From Hydractinia symbiolongicarpus (lineage: Eukaryota > Cnidaria > Hydrozoa > Anthoathecata > Hydractiniidae), in assembly GCF_029227915.1 (NCBI RefSeq), contig NC_079888.1, forward strand, positions 23,354,001 through 23,418,000: a DNA stretch of 64,000 bases, written 5' to 3'. Both the position numbers and the translations under genes were made by a program. Positions within the stretch are counted from its first letter, which is position 1; each line of letters opens with the position of its first letter. The notes beneath the pieces are model-generated. The model saw only the letters and a program-made list of their open reading frames with translations. It was not told the origin of the DNA and did no database searches. Below, one piece after another: positions 52,641 through 63,567 of this stretch.

Positions 52641-52693
52641 TACGGGCCAAGCCCGGGATTTACGGGAAATCGCGGGTTTTCGTTTGCCGGCGA
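52641..52693. other. G/C-rich, CpG-dense segment with CGGG words near helical spacing
   Basis: CGGG words begin at 52643, 52654, 52663 and 52673, that is 11, 9 and 10 bp apart, so they would face the same side of the double helix. The segment ends in the palindrome GCCGGC (52686-52691). An additional CGGG at 52592 lies 51 bp upstream. It could be a rotational nucleosome-positioning signal or a platform for a tandem DNA-binding protein such as a zinc-finger protein. Neither is established here. Confidence 0.55.
52643..52671. repeat. Two adjacent short inverted repeats in the G/C-rich segment
   Basis: CGGGC-CAA-GCCCG (52643-52655) has perfect 5-bp all-G/C arms and a 3-nt centre. One base later GATTT-ACGGG-AAATC (52657-52671) has perfect 5-bp arms and a 5-nt centre. 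The first dyad is weakened in copies reading gggccgagtccggg (one arm pair becomes G opposite T) and in copies with aagccggg (one C lost). The second survives in the gggatttagggaaatc form with a 4-nt centre. This is the most structured part of the monomer. A role in protein binding or folding is inference. Confidence 0.7.
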
Positions 52694-53573
52694 TTAAACT
52701 TCTTTTATTTAGCGTCTCATCAAAAATGAAAACATTTTTAAAAACTACAAGTCTCATGCGTTTTAGTAGTGAAAAAGTAATTTAAAAAATCGTTCGGGAA
52801 ATGAGTTTACTCCCTGGGTACTTTCTTTGTATACTTTTGACTATACGGGCCAAGCCCGGGATTTACGGGAAATCGCGGGTTTTCGTTTGCCGGCGATTAA
52901 ACTTCTTTTATTCAGCGTCCCATCAAATATGAAAATATTTTTGAAAACTACAAGTCTCATGCGTTTAGTGGTAAAAAAATAATATAAAAAATCGTTCGGG
53001 AAATGAGTTTACCCCCTGGATACTTTCTTTGTATACTTTTGACTATACGGGCCAAGCCCGGGATTTACGGGAAATAGCGGGTTTTCGTTTGCCGGCGATT
53101 AAACTTCTTTTATTCAGCGTCTCATCAAAAATGAAAACATTTTTGAAAACTACAAGTCTCATGCGTTTTAGTGGTGAAAAAAAAAATTAAAAAATCGTTC
53201 GGGAAATGAGTTTACTCCCTGGGTACTTTCTTTGTATACTTTTGACTATATGGGCCAAGCCCGGGATTTACAGGAAAACGCGGGATTTCGTTTGCCGGCA
53301 ATTAAACTTCTTTTATTCAGCGTCTCATCAAAAATGAAAACATTTTTAAAAACTACAAGTCTCATGCGTTTTAGTGGTGAAAAAGTAATTTAAAAAATCG
53401 TTCGGGAAATGAGTTTACTCCCTGGGTACTTTCTTTGTATACTTTTGACTATACGGGCCAAGCCCGGGATTTACAGGAAAACGCGGGATTTCGTTTGCCG
53501 GCGATTAAACTTCTTTTATTCAGCGTCTCATCAAAAATGAAAACATTTTTAAAAACTACAAGTCTCATGCGTT

Positions 53574-53907
53574 TTAGTGGTGAAAAAGTAATTTAAAAAA
53601 TCGTTCGGGAAATGAGTTTACTCCCTGGGTACTTTCTTTGTATACTTTTGAGTATACGGGCCAAGCCCGGGATTTACGGGAAATCGCGGGTTTTCGTTTG
53701 CCGGCGATTAAACTTCTTTTATTCAGCGTCTCATCAATAATGAAAACATTTTTGAAAACTACAAGTCTCATGCGTTTTAGTGGTGAAAAAATAATTTAAA
53801 AAATCGTTCGGGAAATGAGTTTACTCCCTGGGTACTTTCTTTGTATACTTTTGATTATACGGGCCAAGCCGGGATTTACGGGAAATAGCGGGTTTTTGTT
53901 TGCCGGC
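53574..53907. repeat. Segment with a distant copy 7,507 bp upstream (copy 2)
   Basis: Partner of 46067-46400. Together with the gtcccatcaaatatg plus ccccctggatac pair at about 47,035 and 52,918 (offset near 5,885 bp), it shows that domain D contains dispersed as well as tandem copies. The two offsets differ, so more than one event is needed. Confidence 0.65.
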
Positions 53908-56900
53908 GATTAAACTGCTTTTATTCAGCGTCTCATCAAAAATGAAAACATTTGTGAAAACTACAAGTCTCGTGCGTTTTAGTGGTGAAAAAAAAATTTA
54001 AAAAATCGTTCGGGAAATGAGTTTACTCCCTGGGTACTTTCTTTTTATACTTTTGACTATACGGGCCAAGCCCGGGATTTACGGGAAATCGCGGGTTTTC
54101 GTTTGCCGGCGATTAAACTTCTTTTATTCAGCGTCTCATCAAAAATGAAAACATTTTTGAAAACTACAAGTCTCATGCGTTTTAGTGGTGAAAAAGTAAT
54201 TTAAAAAATCGTTCGGGAAATGAGTTTACTCCCTGGGTACTTTCTTTGTATACTTTTGACTATACGGGCCAAGCCCGGGATTTACGGGAAATCGTGGGTT
54301 TTCGTTTGCCGGCGATTAAACTTCTTTTATTTAGCGTCTCATCAAAAATGAAAACATTTTTAAAAACTACAAGTCTCATGCGTTTTAGTAGTGAAAAAGT
54401 AATTTAAAAAATCGTTCGGGAAATGAGTTTACTCCCTGGGTACTTTCTTTGTATACTTTTGACTATACGGGCCAAGCCCGGGATTTACGGGAAATCGCGG
54501 GTTTTCATTTGCCGGCGATTAAACTTCTTTTATTTAGCGTCTCATCAAAAATGAAAACATTTTTAAAAACTACAAGTCTCATGCGTTTTAGTAGTGAAAA
54601 AGTAATTTAAAAAATCGTTCGGGAAATGAGTTTACTCCCTGGGTACTTTCTTTGTATACTTTTGACTATACGGGCCAAGCCCGGGATTTACGGGAAATCG
54701 CGGGTTTTCGTTTGCCGGCGATTAAACTTCTTTTATTCAGCGTCTCATCAAAAATGAAAACATTTTTGAAAACTACAAGTCTCATGCGTTTTAGTGGTGA
54801 AAAAGTAATTTAAAAAATCGTTCGGGAAATGAGTTTACTCCCTGGGTACTTTCTTTGTATACTTTTGACTATACGGGCCAAGCCCGGGATTTACGGGAAA
54901 TCGCGGGTTTTTGTTTGCCGGCGATTAAACTTCTTTTATTTAGCGTCTCATCAAAAATGAAAACATTTTTAAAAACTACAAGTCTCATGCGTTTTAGTAG
55001 TGAAAAAGTAGTTTGAAAAATCGTTCGGGAAATGAGTTTACTCCCTGGGTACTTTCTTTGTATACTTTTGACTATACGGGCCAAGCCCGGGATTTACGGG
55101 AAATCGCGGGTTTTCGTTTGCCGGCGATTAAATTTCTTTTATTCAGCGTCCCATCAAATATGAAAATATTTTTGAAAACTACAAGTCTCATGCGTTTAGT
55201 GGTAAAAAAATAATATAAAAAATCGTTCGGGAAATGAGTTTACCCCCTGGATACTTTCTTTGTATACTTTTGACTATACGGGCCAAGCCCGGGATTTACG
55301 GGAAATCGCGGGTTTTCGTTTGCCAGCGATTAAACTTCTTTTATTCAGCGTCTCATCAAAAATGAAAACATTTTTAAAAACTACAAGTCTTATGCGTTTT
55401 AGTGGTGAAAAAATATTTTAAAAAATCGTTCTGGAAATGAGTTTACTCCCTGGGTACTTTCTTTATATACTTTTGACTATACGGGCCGAGTCCAGGATTT
55501 AGGGAAATCGCAGGTTTTCGTTTGCCGGCGATTAAACTGCTTTTATTCAGCGTCTCATCAAAAATGAAAACATTTTTGAAAACTGCAAGTCTCATGCGTT
55601 TTAGTGGTGAAAAAGTAATTTAAAAAATCGTTCGGGAAATGAGTTTACTCCCTGGGTACTTTCTTTGTATACTTTTGACTATACGGGCCAAGCCCGGGAT
55701 TTACGGGAAATCGCGGGTTTTCGTTTGCCGGCGATTAAACTTCTTTTATTTAGCGTCTCATCAAAAATGAAAACATTTTTAAAAACTACAAGTCTCATGC
55801 GTTTTAGTAGTGAAAAAGTAATTTAAAAAATCGTTCGGGAAATGAGTTTACTCCCTGGGTACTTTCTTTGTATACTTTTGACTATACGGGCCAAGCCCGG
55901 GATTTACGGGAAATCGCGGGTTTTCGTTTGCCGGCGATTAAACTTCTTTTATTCAGCGTCCCATCAAATATGAAAATATTTTTGAAAACTACAAGTCTCA
56001 TGCGTTTAGTGGTAAAAAAATAATATAAAAAATCGTTCGGGAAATGAGTTTACCCCCTGGGTACTATCTTTGTATACTTTTGACTATACGGGCCAAGCCC
56101 GGGATTTATGGGAAATCGCGGGTTTTCGTTTGCCAGCGATTAAACTTCTTTTATTCAGCGTCTCATCAAAAATGAAAACATTTTTAAAAACTACAAGTCT
56201 TATGCGTTTTAGTGGTGAAAAAATATTTTAAAAAATCGTTCTGGAAATGAGTTTACTCCCTGGGTACTTTCTTTATATACTTTTGACTATACAGGCCGAG
56301 TCCAGGATTTAGGGAAATCGCAGGTTTTCGTTTGCCGGCGATTAAACTGCTTTTATTCAGCGTCTCATCAAAAATGAAAACATTTTTGAAAACTACAAGT
56401 CTCATGCGTTTTAGTGGTGAAAAAATAATTTAAAAAATCGTTCGGGAAATGAGTTTACTTCCTGGGTACTTTCTTTGTATACTTTTGACTATACGGGCCA
56501 AGCCGGGATTTACGGGAAATCGCGGGTTTTCCTTTGCCGGCGATTAAACTTCTTTTATTCAGCGTATCATCAAAAATAAAAACATTTTTAAAAACTACAA
56601 GTCTTATGCGTTTTAGTGGTGAAAAAATAATTTAAAAAATCGTTCCGGAAATGAGTTTACTCACAGGGTACTTTCTTTGTATACATTCGACTATACGTGC
56701 CAAGCCCGGGATTTACGGGAAATCGCGGGTTTTCGTTTGCCGGCGATTAAACTTCTTTTATTCAGCGTCTCACCAAAAATGAAAACATTTTTAAATGCGT
56801 TTTAGTGGTGAAAAAATAATATAAAAAATCGTTCTGGAAATGAGTTTACTCCCTGGGTACTTTCTTTGTATACTTTTGACTATACGGGTCGAGTCCAGGA

Positions 56901-57385
56901 TTTACGGGAAATCGCAGGTTTTCGTTTGCCGGCGATTAAACTTCTTTTATTCAGCGTCTCATCAAAAATGAAAACATTTTTAAAAACTACAAGTCTCATG
57001 CGTTTTAGTGGTGAAAAAGTAATTTAAAAAATCGTTCGGGAAATGAGTTTACTCCCTGGGTACTTTCTTTGTATACTTTTGACTATACGGGCCGAGTCCG
57101 GGATTTACAGGAAATCGCGGATTTTCGTTTGCCGGCGATTAAACTTCTTTTATTCAGCGTCTCATCAAAAATGAAAACGTTTTTAAAAACTACAAGTCTC
57201 ATGCGTTTTAGTGGTGAAATAATAATTTAAAAAATCGTTTGGGAAATGAGTTTACTCACAGGGTACTTTCTTTGTATACATTCGACTATACGTGCCAAGT
57301 CCGGGATTTACGGGAAATCGCGGGTTTTCTTTTGCCGGCGATTAAACTTCTTTTATTCAGCGTCTCATCAAAAATGAAAACAATT

Positions 57386-59787
57386 TTAAATGCGTTTTAG
57401 TGGTGAAAAAATAATTTAAAAAATCGTTCGGGAAATGAGTTTACTCCCTGGGTACTTTCTTTGTATACTTTTGACTATACGGGCCAAGCCCGGGATTTAC
57501 GGGAAATCGCGGGTTTTCGTTTGCCGGCGATTAAACTTCTTTTATTCAGCGTCCCATCAAATATGAAAATATTTTTGAAAACTACAAGTCTCATGCGTTT
57601 AGTGGTGAAAAAGTAATTTAAAAAATCGTTCGGGAAATGAGTTTACTCCCTGGATACTTTCTTTGTATACTTTTGACTATACGGGCCAAGCCCGGGATAT
57701 ACGGGAAATCGCGGGTTTTCGTTTGCCAGCGATTAAACTTCTTTTATTCAGCGTCTCATCAAAAATGAAAACATTTTTAAAAACTACAAGTCTCATGCGT
57801 TTAGTGGTAAAAAAATAATATAAAAAATCGTTCGGGAAATGAGTTTACCCCCTGGGTACTATCTTTGTATACTTTTGACTATACGGGCCAAGCCCGGGAT
57901 TTATGGGAAATCGCGGGTTTTCGTTTGCCAGCGATTAAACTTCTTTTATTCAGCGTCTCATCAAAAATGAAAACATTTTTAAAAACTACAAGTCTTATGC
58001 GTTTTAGTGGTGAAAAAATAATTTAAAAAATCGTTCGGGAAATGATGTTATTCCTGGGTACTTTCTTTGTATACTTTTGACTATACGGGCCAAGCCGAGA
58101 TTTACGGGAAATCGCAGGTTTTCGTTTGCCGGCGATTAAACTTCTTTTATTCAGCGTCTCATCAAAAATAAAAACATTTTTAAAAACTACAAGTCTTATA
58201 CGTTTTAGTGGTGAAAAAATAATTTAAAAAATCGTTCCGGAAATGAGTTTACTCACAGGGTACTTTCTTTGTATACATTCGACTATACGTGCCAAGCCGA
58301 GATTTACGGGAAATCGCAGGTTTTCGTTTGCCGGCGATTAAACTTCTTTTATTCAGCGTCTCATCAAAAATAAAAACATTTTTAAAAACTACAAGTCTTA
58401 TACGTTTTAGTGGTGAAAAAATAATTTAAAAAATCGTTCCGGAAATGAGTTTACTCACAGGGTACTTTCTTTGTATACATTCGACTATACGTGCCAAGCC
58501 CGGGATTTACGGGAAATCGCGGGTTTTCGTTTGCCGGCGATTAAACTTCTTTTATTCAGCGTCTCATCAAAAATGAAAACATTTTTAAATGCGTTTTAGT
58601 GGTGAAAAAATAATATAAAAAATCGTTCTGGAAATGAGTTTACTCCCTTGGTACTTTCTTTGTATACTTTTGACTATACGGGCCGAGTCCAGGATTTACG
58701 GGAAATCGCAGGTTTTCGTTTGCCGGCGATTAAACTTCTTTTATTCAGCGTCTCATCAAAAATGAAAACATTTTTAAAAACTACAAGTCTCATGCGTTTT
58801 AGTGGTGAAAAAGTAATTTAAAAAATCGTTCGGGAAATGAGTTTACTCCCTGGGTACTTTCTTTGTATACTTTTGACTATACGGGCCGAGTCCGGGATTT
58901 ACAGTAAATCGTGGATTTTCGTTTGCCGGCGATTAAACTTCTTTTATTCAGCGTCTCATCAAAAATGAAAACGTTTTTAAAAACTACAAGTCTCATGCGT
59001 TTTAGTGGTGAAATAATAATTTAAAAAATCGTTTGGGAAATGAGTTTACTCACAGGGTACTTTCTTTGTATACATTCGACTATACGTGCCAAGTCCGGGA
59101 TTTACGGGAAATCGCGGGTTTTCGTTTGCGGCGATTAAACTTCTTTTATTCAGCGTCTCATCAAAAATAAAAACATTTTTAAAAACTACAAGTCTTATGC
59201 GTTTTAGTGGTGAAAAAATAATTTAAAAAATCGTTCTGGAAATGAGTTTACTCCCTGGGTACTTTCTTTGTATACTTTTGACTATACGGGCCGAGTCCAG
59301 GATTTACGGGAAATCGCAGGTTTTCGTTTGCCGGCGATTAAACTTCTTTTATTCAGCGTCTCATCAAAAATGAAAACATTTTTAAAAACTACAAGTCTCA
59401 TGCGTTTTAGTGGTGAAAAAGTAATTTAAAAAATCCTTCGGGAAATGAGTTTACTCCCTGGGTACTTTCTTTGTATACTTTTGACTATACGGGCCGAGTC
59501 CGGGATTTACAGGAAATCGCGGATTTTCGTTTGCCGGCGATTAAACTTCTTTTATTCAGCGTCTCATCAAAAATGAAAACGTTTTTAAAAACTACAAGTC
59601 TCATGCGTTTTAGTGGTGAAATAATAATTTAAAAAATCGTTTGGGAAATGAGTTTACTCACAGGGTACTTTCTTTGTATACATTCGACTATACGTGCCAA
59701 GTCCGGGATTTACGGGAAATCGCGGGTTTTCGTTTGCCGGCGATTAAACTTCTTTTATTCAGCGTCTCATCAAAAATGAAAACAATT
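57386..59787. repeat. About 2.4-kb higher-order unit of domain E, copy 1
   Basis: Paired with the following unit at an offset of 2,402 bp by acaattttaaatgcg (57386 to 59788) and by tcgtttgcggcg, a one-base loss (about 59125 to about 61527). In between, the aatgatgttattcctgg marker is offset by 2,604 bp (58041 to 60645). This copy has two monomers with cttatacgtttt (58195, 58399) where copy 2 has one (60800), which restores the smaller offset. Confidence 0.8.
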
Positions 59788-62189
59788 TTAAATGCGTTTT
59801 AGTGGTGAAAAAATAATTTAAAAAATCGTTCGGGAAATGAGTTTACTCCCTGGGTACTTTCTTTGTATACTTTTGACTATACGGGCCAAGCCCGGGATTT
59901 ACGGGAAATCGCGGGTTTTCGTTTGCCGGCGATTAAACTTCTTTTATTCAGCGTCCCATCAAATATGAAAATATTTTTGAAAACTACAAGTCTCATGCGT
60001 TTAGTGGTGAAAAAGTAATTTAAAAAATCGTTCGGGAAATGAGTTTACTCCCTGGATACTTTCTTTGTATACTTTTGACTATACGGGCCAAGCCCGGGAT
60101 ATACGGGAAATCGCGGGTTTTCGTTTGCCAGCGATTAAACTTCTTTTATTCAGCGTCTCATCAAAAATGAAAACATTTTTAAAAACTACAAGTCTCATGC
60201 GTTTAGTGGTAAAAAAATAATATAAAAAATCGTTCGGGAAATGAGTTTACCCCCTGGGTACTATCTTTGTATACTTTTGACTATACGGGCCAAGCCCGGG
60301 ATTTATGGGAAATCGCGGGTTTTCGTTTGCCAGCGATTAAACTTCTTTTATTCAGCGTCTCATCAAAAATGAAAACATTTTTAAAAACTACAAGTCTTAT
60401 GCGTTTTAGTGGTGAAAAAATATTTTAAAAAATCGTTCTGGAAATGAGTTTACTCCCTGGGTACTTTCTTTATATACTTTTGACTATACGGGCCGAGTCC
60501 AGGATTTAGGGAAATCGCAGGTTTTCGTTTGCCGGCGATTAAACTGCTTTTATTCAGCGTCTCATCAAAAATGAAAACATTTTTGAAAACTACAAGTCTC
60601 ATGCGTTTTAGTGGTGAAAAAATAATTTAAAAAATCGTTCGGGAAATGATGTTATTCCTGGGTACTTTCTTTGTATACTTTTGACTATACGGGCCAAGCC
60701 GAGATTTACGGGAAATCGCGGGTTTTCGTTTGCCGGCGATTAAACTTCTTTTATTCAGCGTCTCATCAAAAATAAAAACATTTTTAAAAACTACAAGTCT
60801 TATACGTTTTAGTGGTGAAAAAATAATTTAAAAAATCGTTCCGGAAATGAGTTTACTCACAGGGTACTTTCTTTGTATACATTCGACTATACGTGCCAAG
60901 CCCGGGATTTACGGGAAATCGCGGGTTTTCGTTTGCCGGCGATTAAACTTCTTTTATTCAGCGTCTCATCAAAAATGAAAACATTTTTAAATGCGTTTTA
61001 GTGGTGAAAAAATAATATAAAAAATCGTTCTGGAAATGAGTTTACTCCCTTGGTACTTTCTTTGTATACTTTTGACTATACGGGCCGAGTCCAGGATTTA
61101 CGGGAAATCGCAGGTTTTCGTTTGCCGGCGATTAAACTTCTTTTATTCAGCGTCTCATCAAAAATGAAAACATTTTTAAAAACTACAAGTCTCATGCGTT
61201 TTTGTGGTGAAAAAGTAATTTAAAAAATCGTTCGGGAAATGAGTTTACTCCCTGGGTACTTTCTTTGTATACTTTTGACTATACGGGCCGAGTCCGGGAT
61301 TTACAGTAAATCGTGGATTTTCGTTTGCCGGCGATTAAACTTCTTTTATTCAGCGTCTCATCAAAAATGAAAACGTTTTTAAAAACTACAAGTCTCATGC
61401 GTTTTAGTGGTGAAATAATAATTTAAAAAATCGTTTGGGAAATGAGTTTACTCACAGGGTACTTTCTTTGTATACATTCGACTATACGTGCCAAGTCCGG
61501 GATTTACGGGAAATCGCGGGTTTTCGTTTGCGGCGATTAAACTTCTTTTATTCAGCGTCTCATCAAAAATAAAAACATTTTTAAAAACTACAAGTCTTAT
61601 GCGTTTTAGTGGTGAAAAAATAATTTAAAAAATCGTTCCGGAAATGAGTTTACTCACAGGGTACTTTCTTTGTATACATTCGACTATACGTGCCAAGCCC
61701 GGGATTTACGGGAAATCGCGGGTTTTCGTTTGCCGGCGATTAAACTTCTTTTATTCAGCGTCTCATCAAAAATGAAAACATTTTTAAATGCGTTTTAGTG
61801 GTGAAAAAATAATATAAAAAATCGTTCTGGAAATGAGTTTACTCCCTTGGTACTTTCTTTGTATACTTTTGACTATACGGGCCGAGTCCAGGATTTACGG
61901 GAAATCGCAGGTTTTCGTTTGCCGGCGATTAAACTTCTTTTATTCAGCGTCTCATCAAAAATGAAAACATTTTTAAAAACTACAAGTCTCATGCGTTTTA
62001 GTGGTGAAAAAGTAATTTAAAAAATCGTTCGGGAAATGAGTTTACTCCCTGGGTACTTTCTTTGTATACTTTTGACTATACGGGCCGAGTCCGGGATTTA
62101 CAGCAAATCGCGGATTTTCGTTTGCCGGCGATTAAACTTCTTTTATTCAGCGTCTCATCAAAAATGAAAACGTTTTTAAAAACTACAAG
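59788..62189. repeat. About 2.4-kb higher-order unit of domain E, copy 2
   Basis: Partner of 57386-59787. It contains one extra monomer with aaatattttaaaaaatcg and ctttatatac (60468), also seen at 55461 and 56271, and lacks one cttatacgtttt monomer. Gain and loss of single monomers therefore followed the larger duplication. Confidence 0.78.
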
Positions 62190-62379
62190 TCTCATGCGTT
62201 TTAGTGGTGAAATAATAATTTAAAAAATCGTTTGGGAAATGAGTTTACTCACAGGGTACTTTCTTTGTATACATTCGACTATACGTGCCAAGTCCGGGAT
62301 TTACGGGAAATCGCGGGTTTTCGTTTGCCGGCGATAAAACTTCTTTTATTCAGCGTCTCATCAAAAATGAAAACATTTT

Positions 62380-62973
62380 TAAATGCGTTTTAGTGGTGAA
62401 AAAATAATATAAAAAATCGTTCTGGAAATGAGTTTACTCCCTGGGTACTTTCTTTGTATACTTTTGAATATACGGGCCGAGTCCAGGATTTACGAGAAAA
62501 CGCGGATTTTCGTTTGCCGGCGATTAAACTTCTTTTATTTAGCGTCCCATCAAAAATGAAAACATTTTTAAAAACTACAAGTCTCATGCGTTTTAGTGGT
62601 GAAAAAGTAATTTAAAAAATCGTTCGGAAAATGAGTTTACTCCCTGGGTACTTTCTTTGTATACTTTTGATTATACGGGCCAAGCCGGGATTTACGGGAA
62701 ATAGCGGGTTTTCGTTTGCCGGCGATTAAACTTCTTTTATTCAGCGTCTCATCAAAAATGAAAATATTTTTGAAAACTACAAGTCTCATGCGTTTTAGTG
62801 GTGAAAAAAAAATTTAAAAAATCGTTCGGGAAATGAGTTTACTCCCTGGGTACTTTCTTTGTATACTTTTGACTATACGGGCCAAGCCCGGGATTTACAG
62901 GAAAACGCGGGATTTCGTTTGCCGGCGATTAAACTTCTTTTATTCAGCGTCTCATCAAAAATGAAAACATTTT
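62380..62973. repeat. 594-bp three-monomer block, copy 1
   Basis: Consists of one 14-bp-deleted monomer and two full ones. It shares with the next block ttacgagaaaacgcgg, cgttcggaaaatgag, gattatacgggcc and aaaatatttttg. The only difference I noticed is ttttgaatatac here against ttttgactatac in copy 2. Confidence 0.85.
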
Positions 62974-63567
62974 TAAATGCGTTTTAGTGGTGAAAAAATA
63001 ATATAAAAAATCGTTCTGGAAATGAGTTTACTCCCTGGGTACTTTCTTTGTATACTTTTGACTATACGGGCCGAGTCCAGGATTTACGAGAAAACGCGGA
63101 TTTTCGTTTGCCGGCGATTAAACTTCTTTTATTTAGCGTCCCATCAAAAATGAAAACATTTTTAAAAACTACAAGTCTCATGCGTTTTAGTGGTGAAAAA
63201 GTAATTTAAAAAATCGTTCGGAAAATGAGTTTACTCCCTGGGTACTTTCTTTGTATACTTTTGATTATACGGGCCAAGCCGGGATTTACGGGAAATAGCG
63301 GGTTTTCGTTTGCCGGCGATTAAACTTCTTTTATTCAGCGTCTCATCAAAAATGAAAATATTTTTGAAAACTACAAGTCTCATGCGTTTTAGTGGTGAAA
63401 AAAAAATTTAAAAAATCGTTCGGGAAATGAGTTTACTCCCTGGGTACTTTCTTTGTATACTTTTGACTATACGGGCCAAGCCCGGGATTTACAGGAAAAC
63501 GCGGGATTTCGTTTGCCGGCGATTAAACTTCTTTTATTCAGCGTCTCATCAAAAATGAAAACATTTT
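62974..63567. repeat. 594-bp three-monomer block, copy 2
   Basis: Tandem partner of 62380-62973. After it the array returns to full-length monomers and runs past the window end. Confidence 0.85.

Larger units (their letters stand above)
52491..52693. repeat. Reference monomer (203 bp), representative near-consensus copy
   Basis: This copy is close to the consensus I read across the array and is used here as a coordinate frame. It begins at ttaaac after the GCCGGC palindrome and ends just before the next ttaaac at 52694. Composition is C 36, G 41, 38% G+C, with 12 CpG dinucleotides. Bases 52491-52640 are A/T-rich (about 30% G+C) and bases 52641-52693 are G/C-rich (about 60%, holding 8 of the 12 CpGs). 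The only difference I noted from the most common form is gaaaaagtaattt where many copies have gaaaaaataattt. As 203 is not a multiple of 3, reading frames shift from copy to copy. The start chosen is arbitrary. Confidence 0.9.
43430..56600. repeat. Domain D: highly homogenised satellite
   Basis: Most monomers here are full-length 203-bp forms with aagcccggg. Three variants dominate: ttacaggaaaacgcgggatttcg (about twenty copies, mostly 44.7-53.5 kb), gtgaaaaaaaaattt in place of gaaaaaataattt, and ttacgggaaatagcggg. Adjacent monomers near 47,918-48,325 match until the A-tract. The marker tttaccccctgg at 47126, 48952, 49967, 50373, 53011 and 55242 gives spacings of nine, five, two, thirteen and eleven monomers, so no single HOR length dominates. 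The ctcacagggtac lineage is absent between 43074 and 56662. Confidence 0.82.

Noticed and set aside
52621-52642. tttgtatac ... gactatac as a promoter or TATA-like element
   Set aside because: The words recur in every monomer with no associated gene or start signal. A role in satellite transcription is possible but nothing in the sequence distinguishes it from ordinary A/T-rich sequence.
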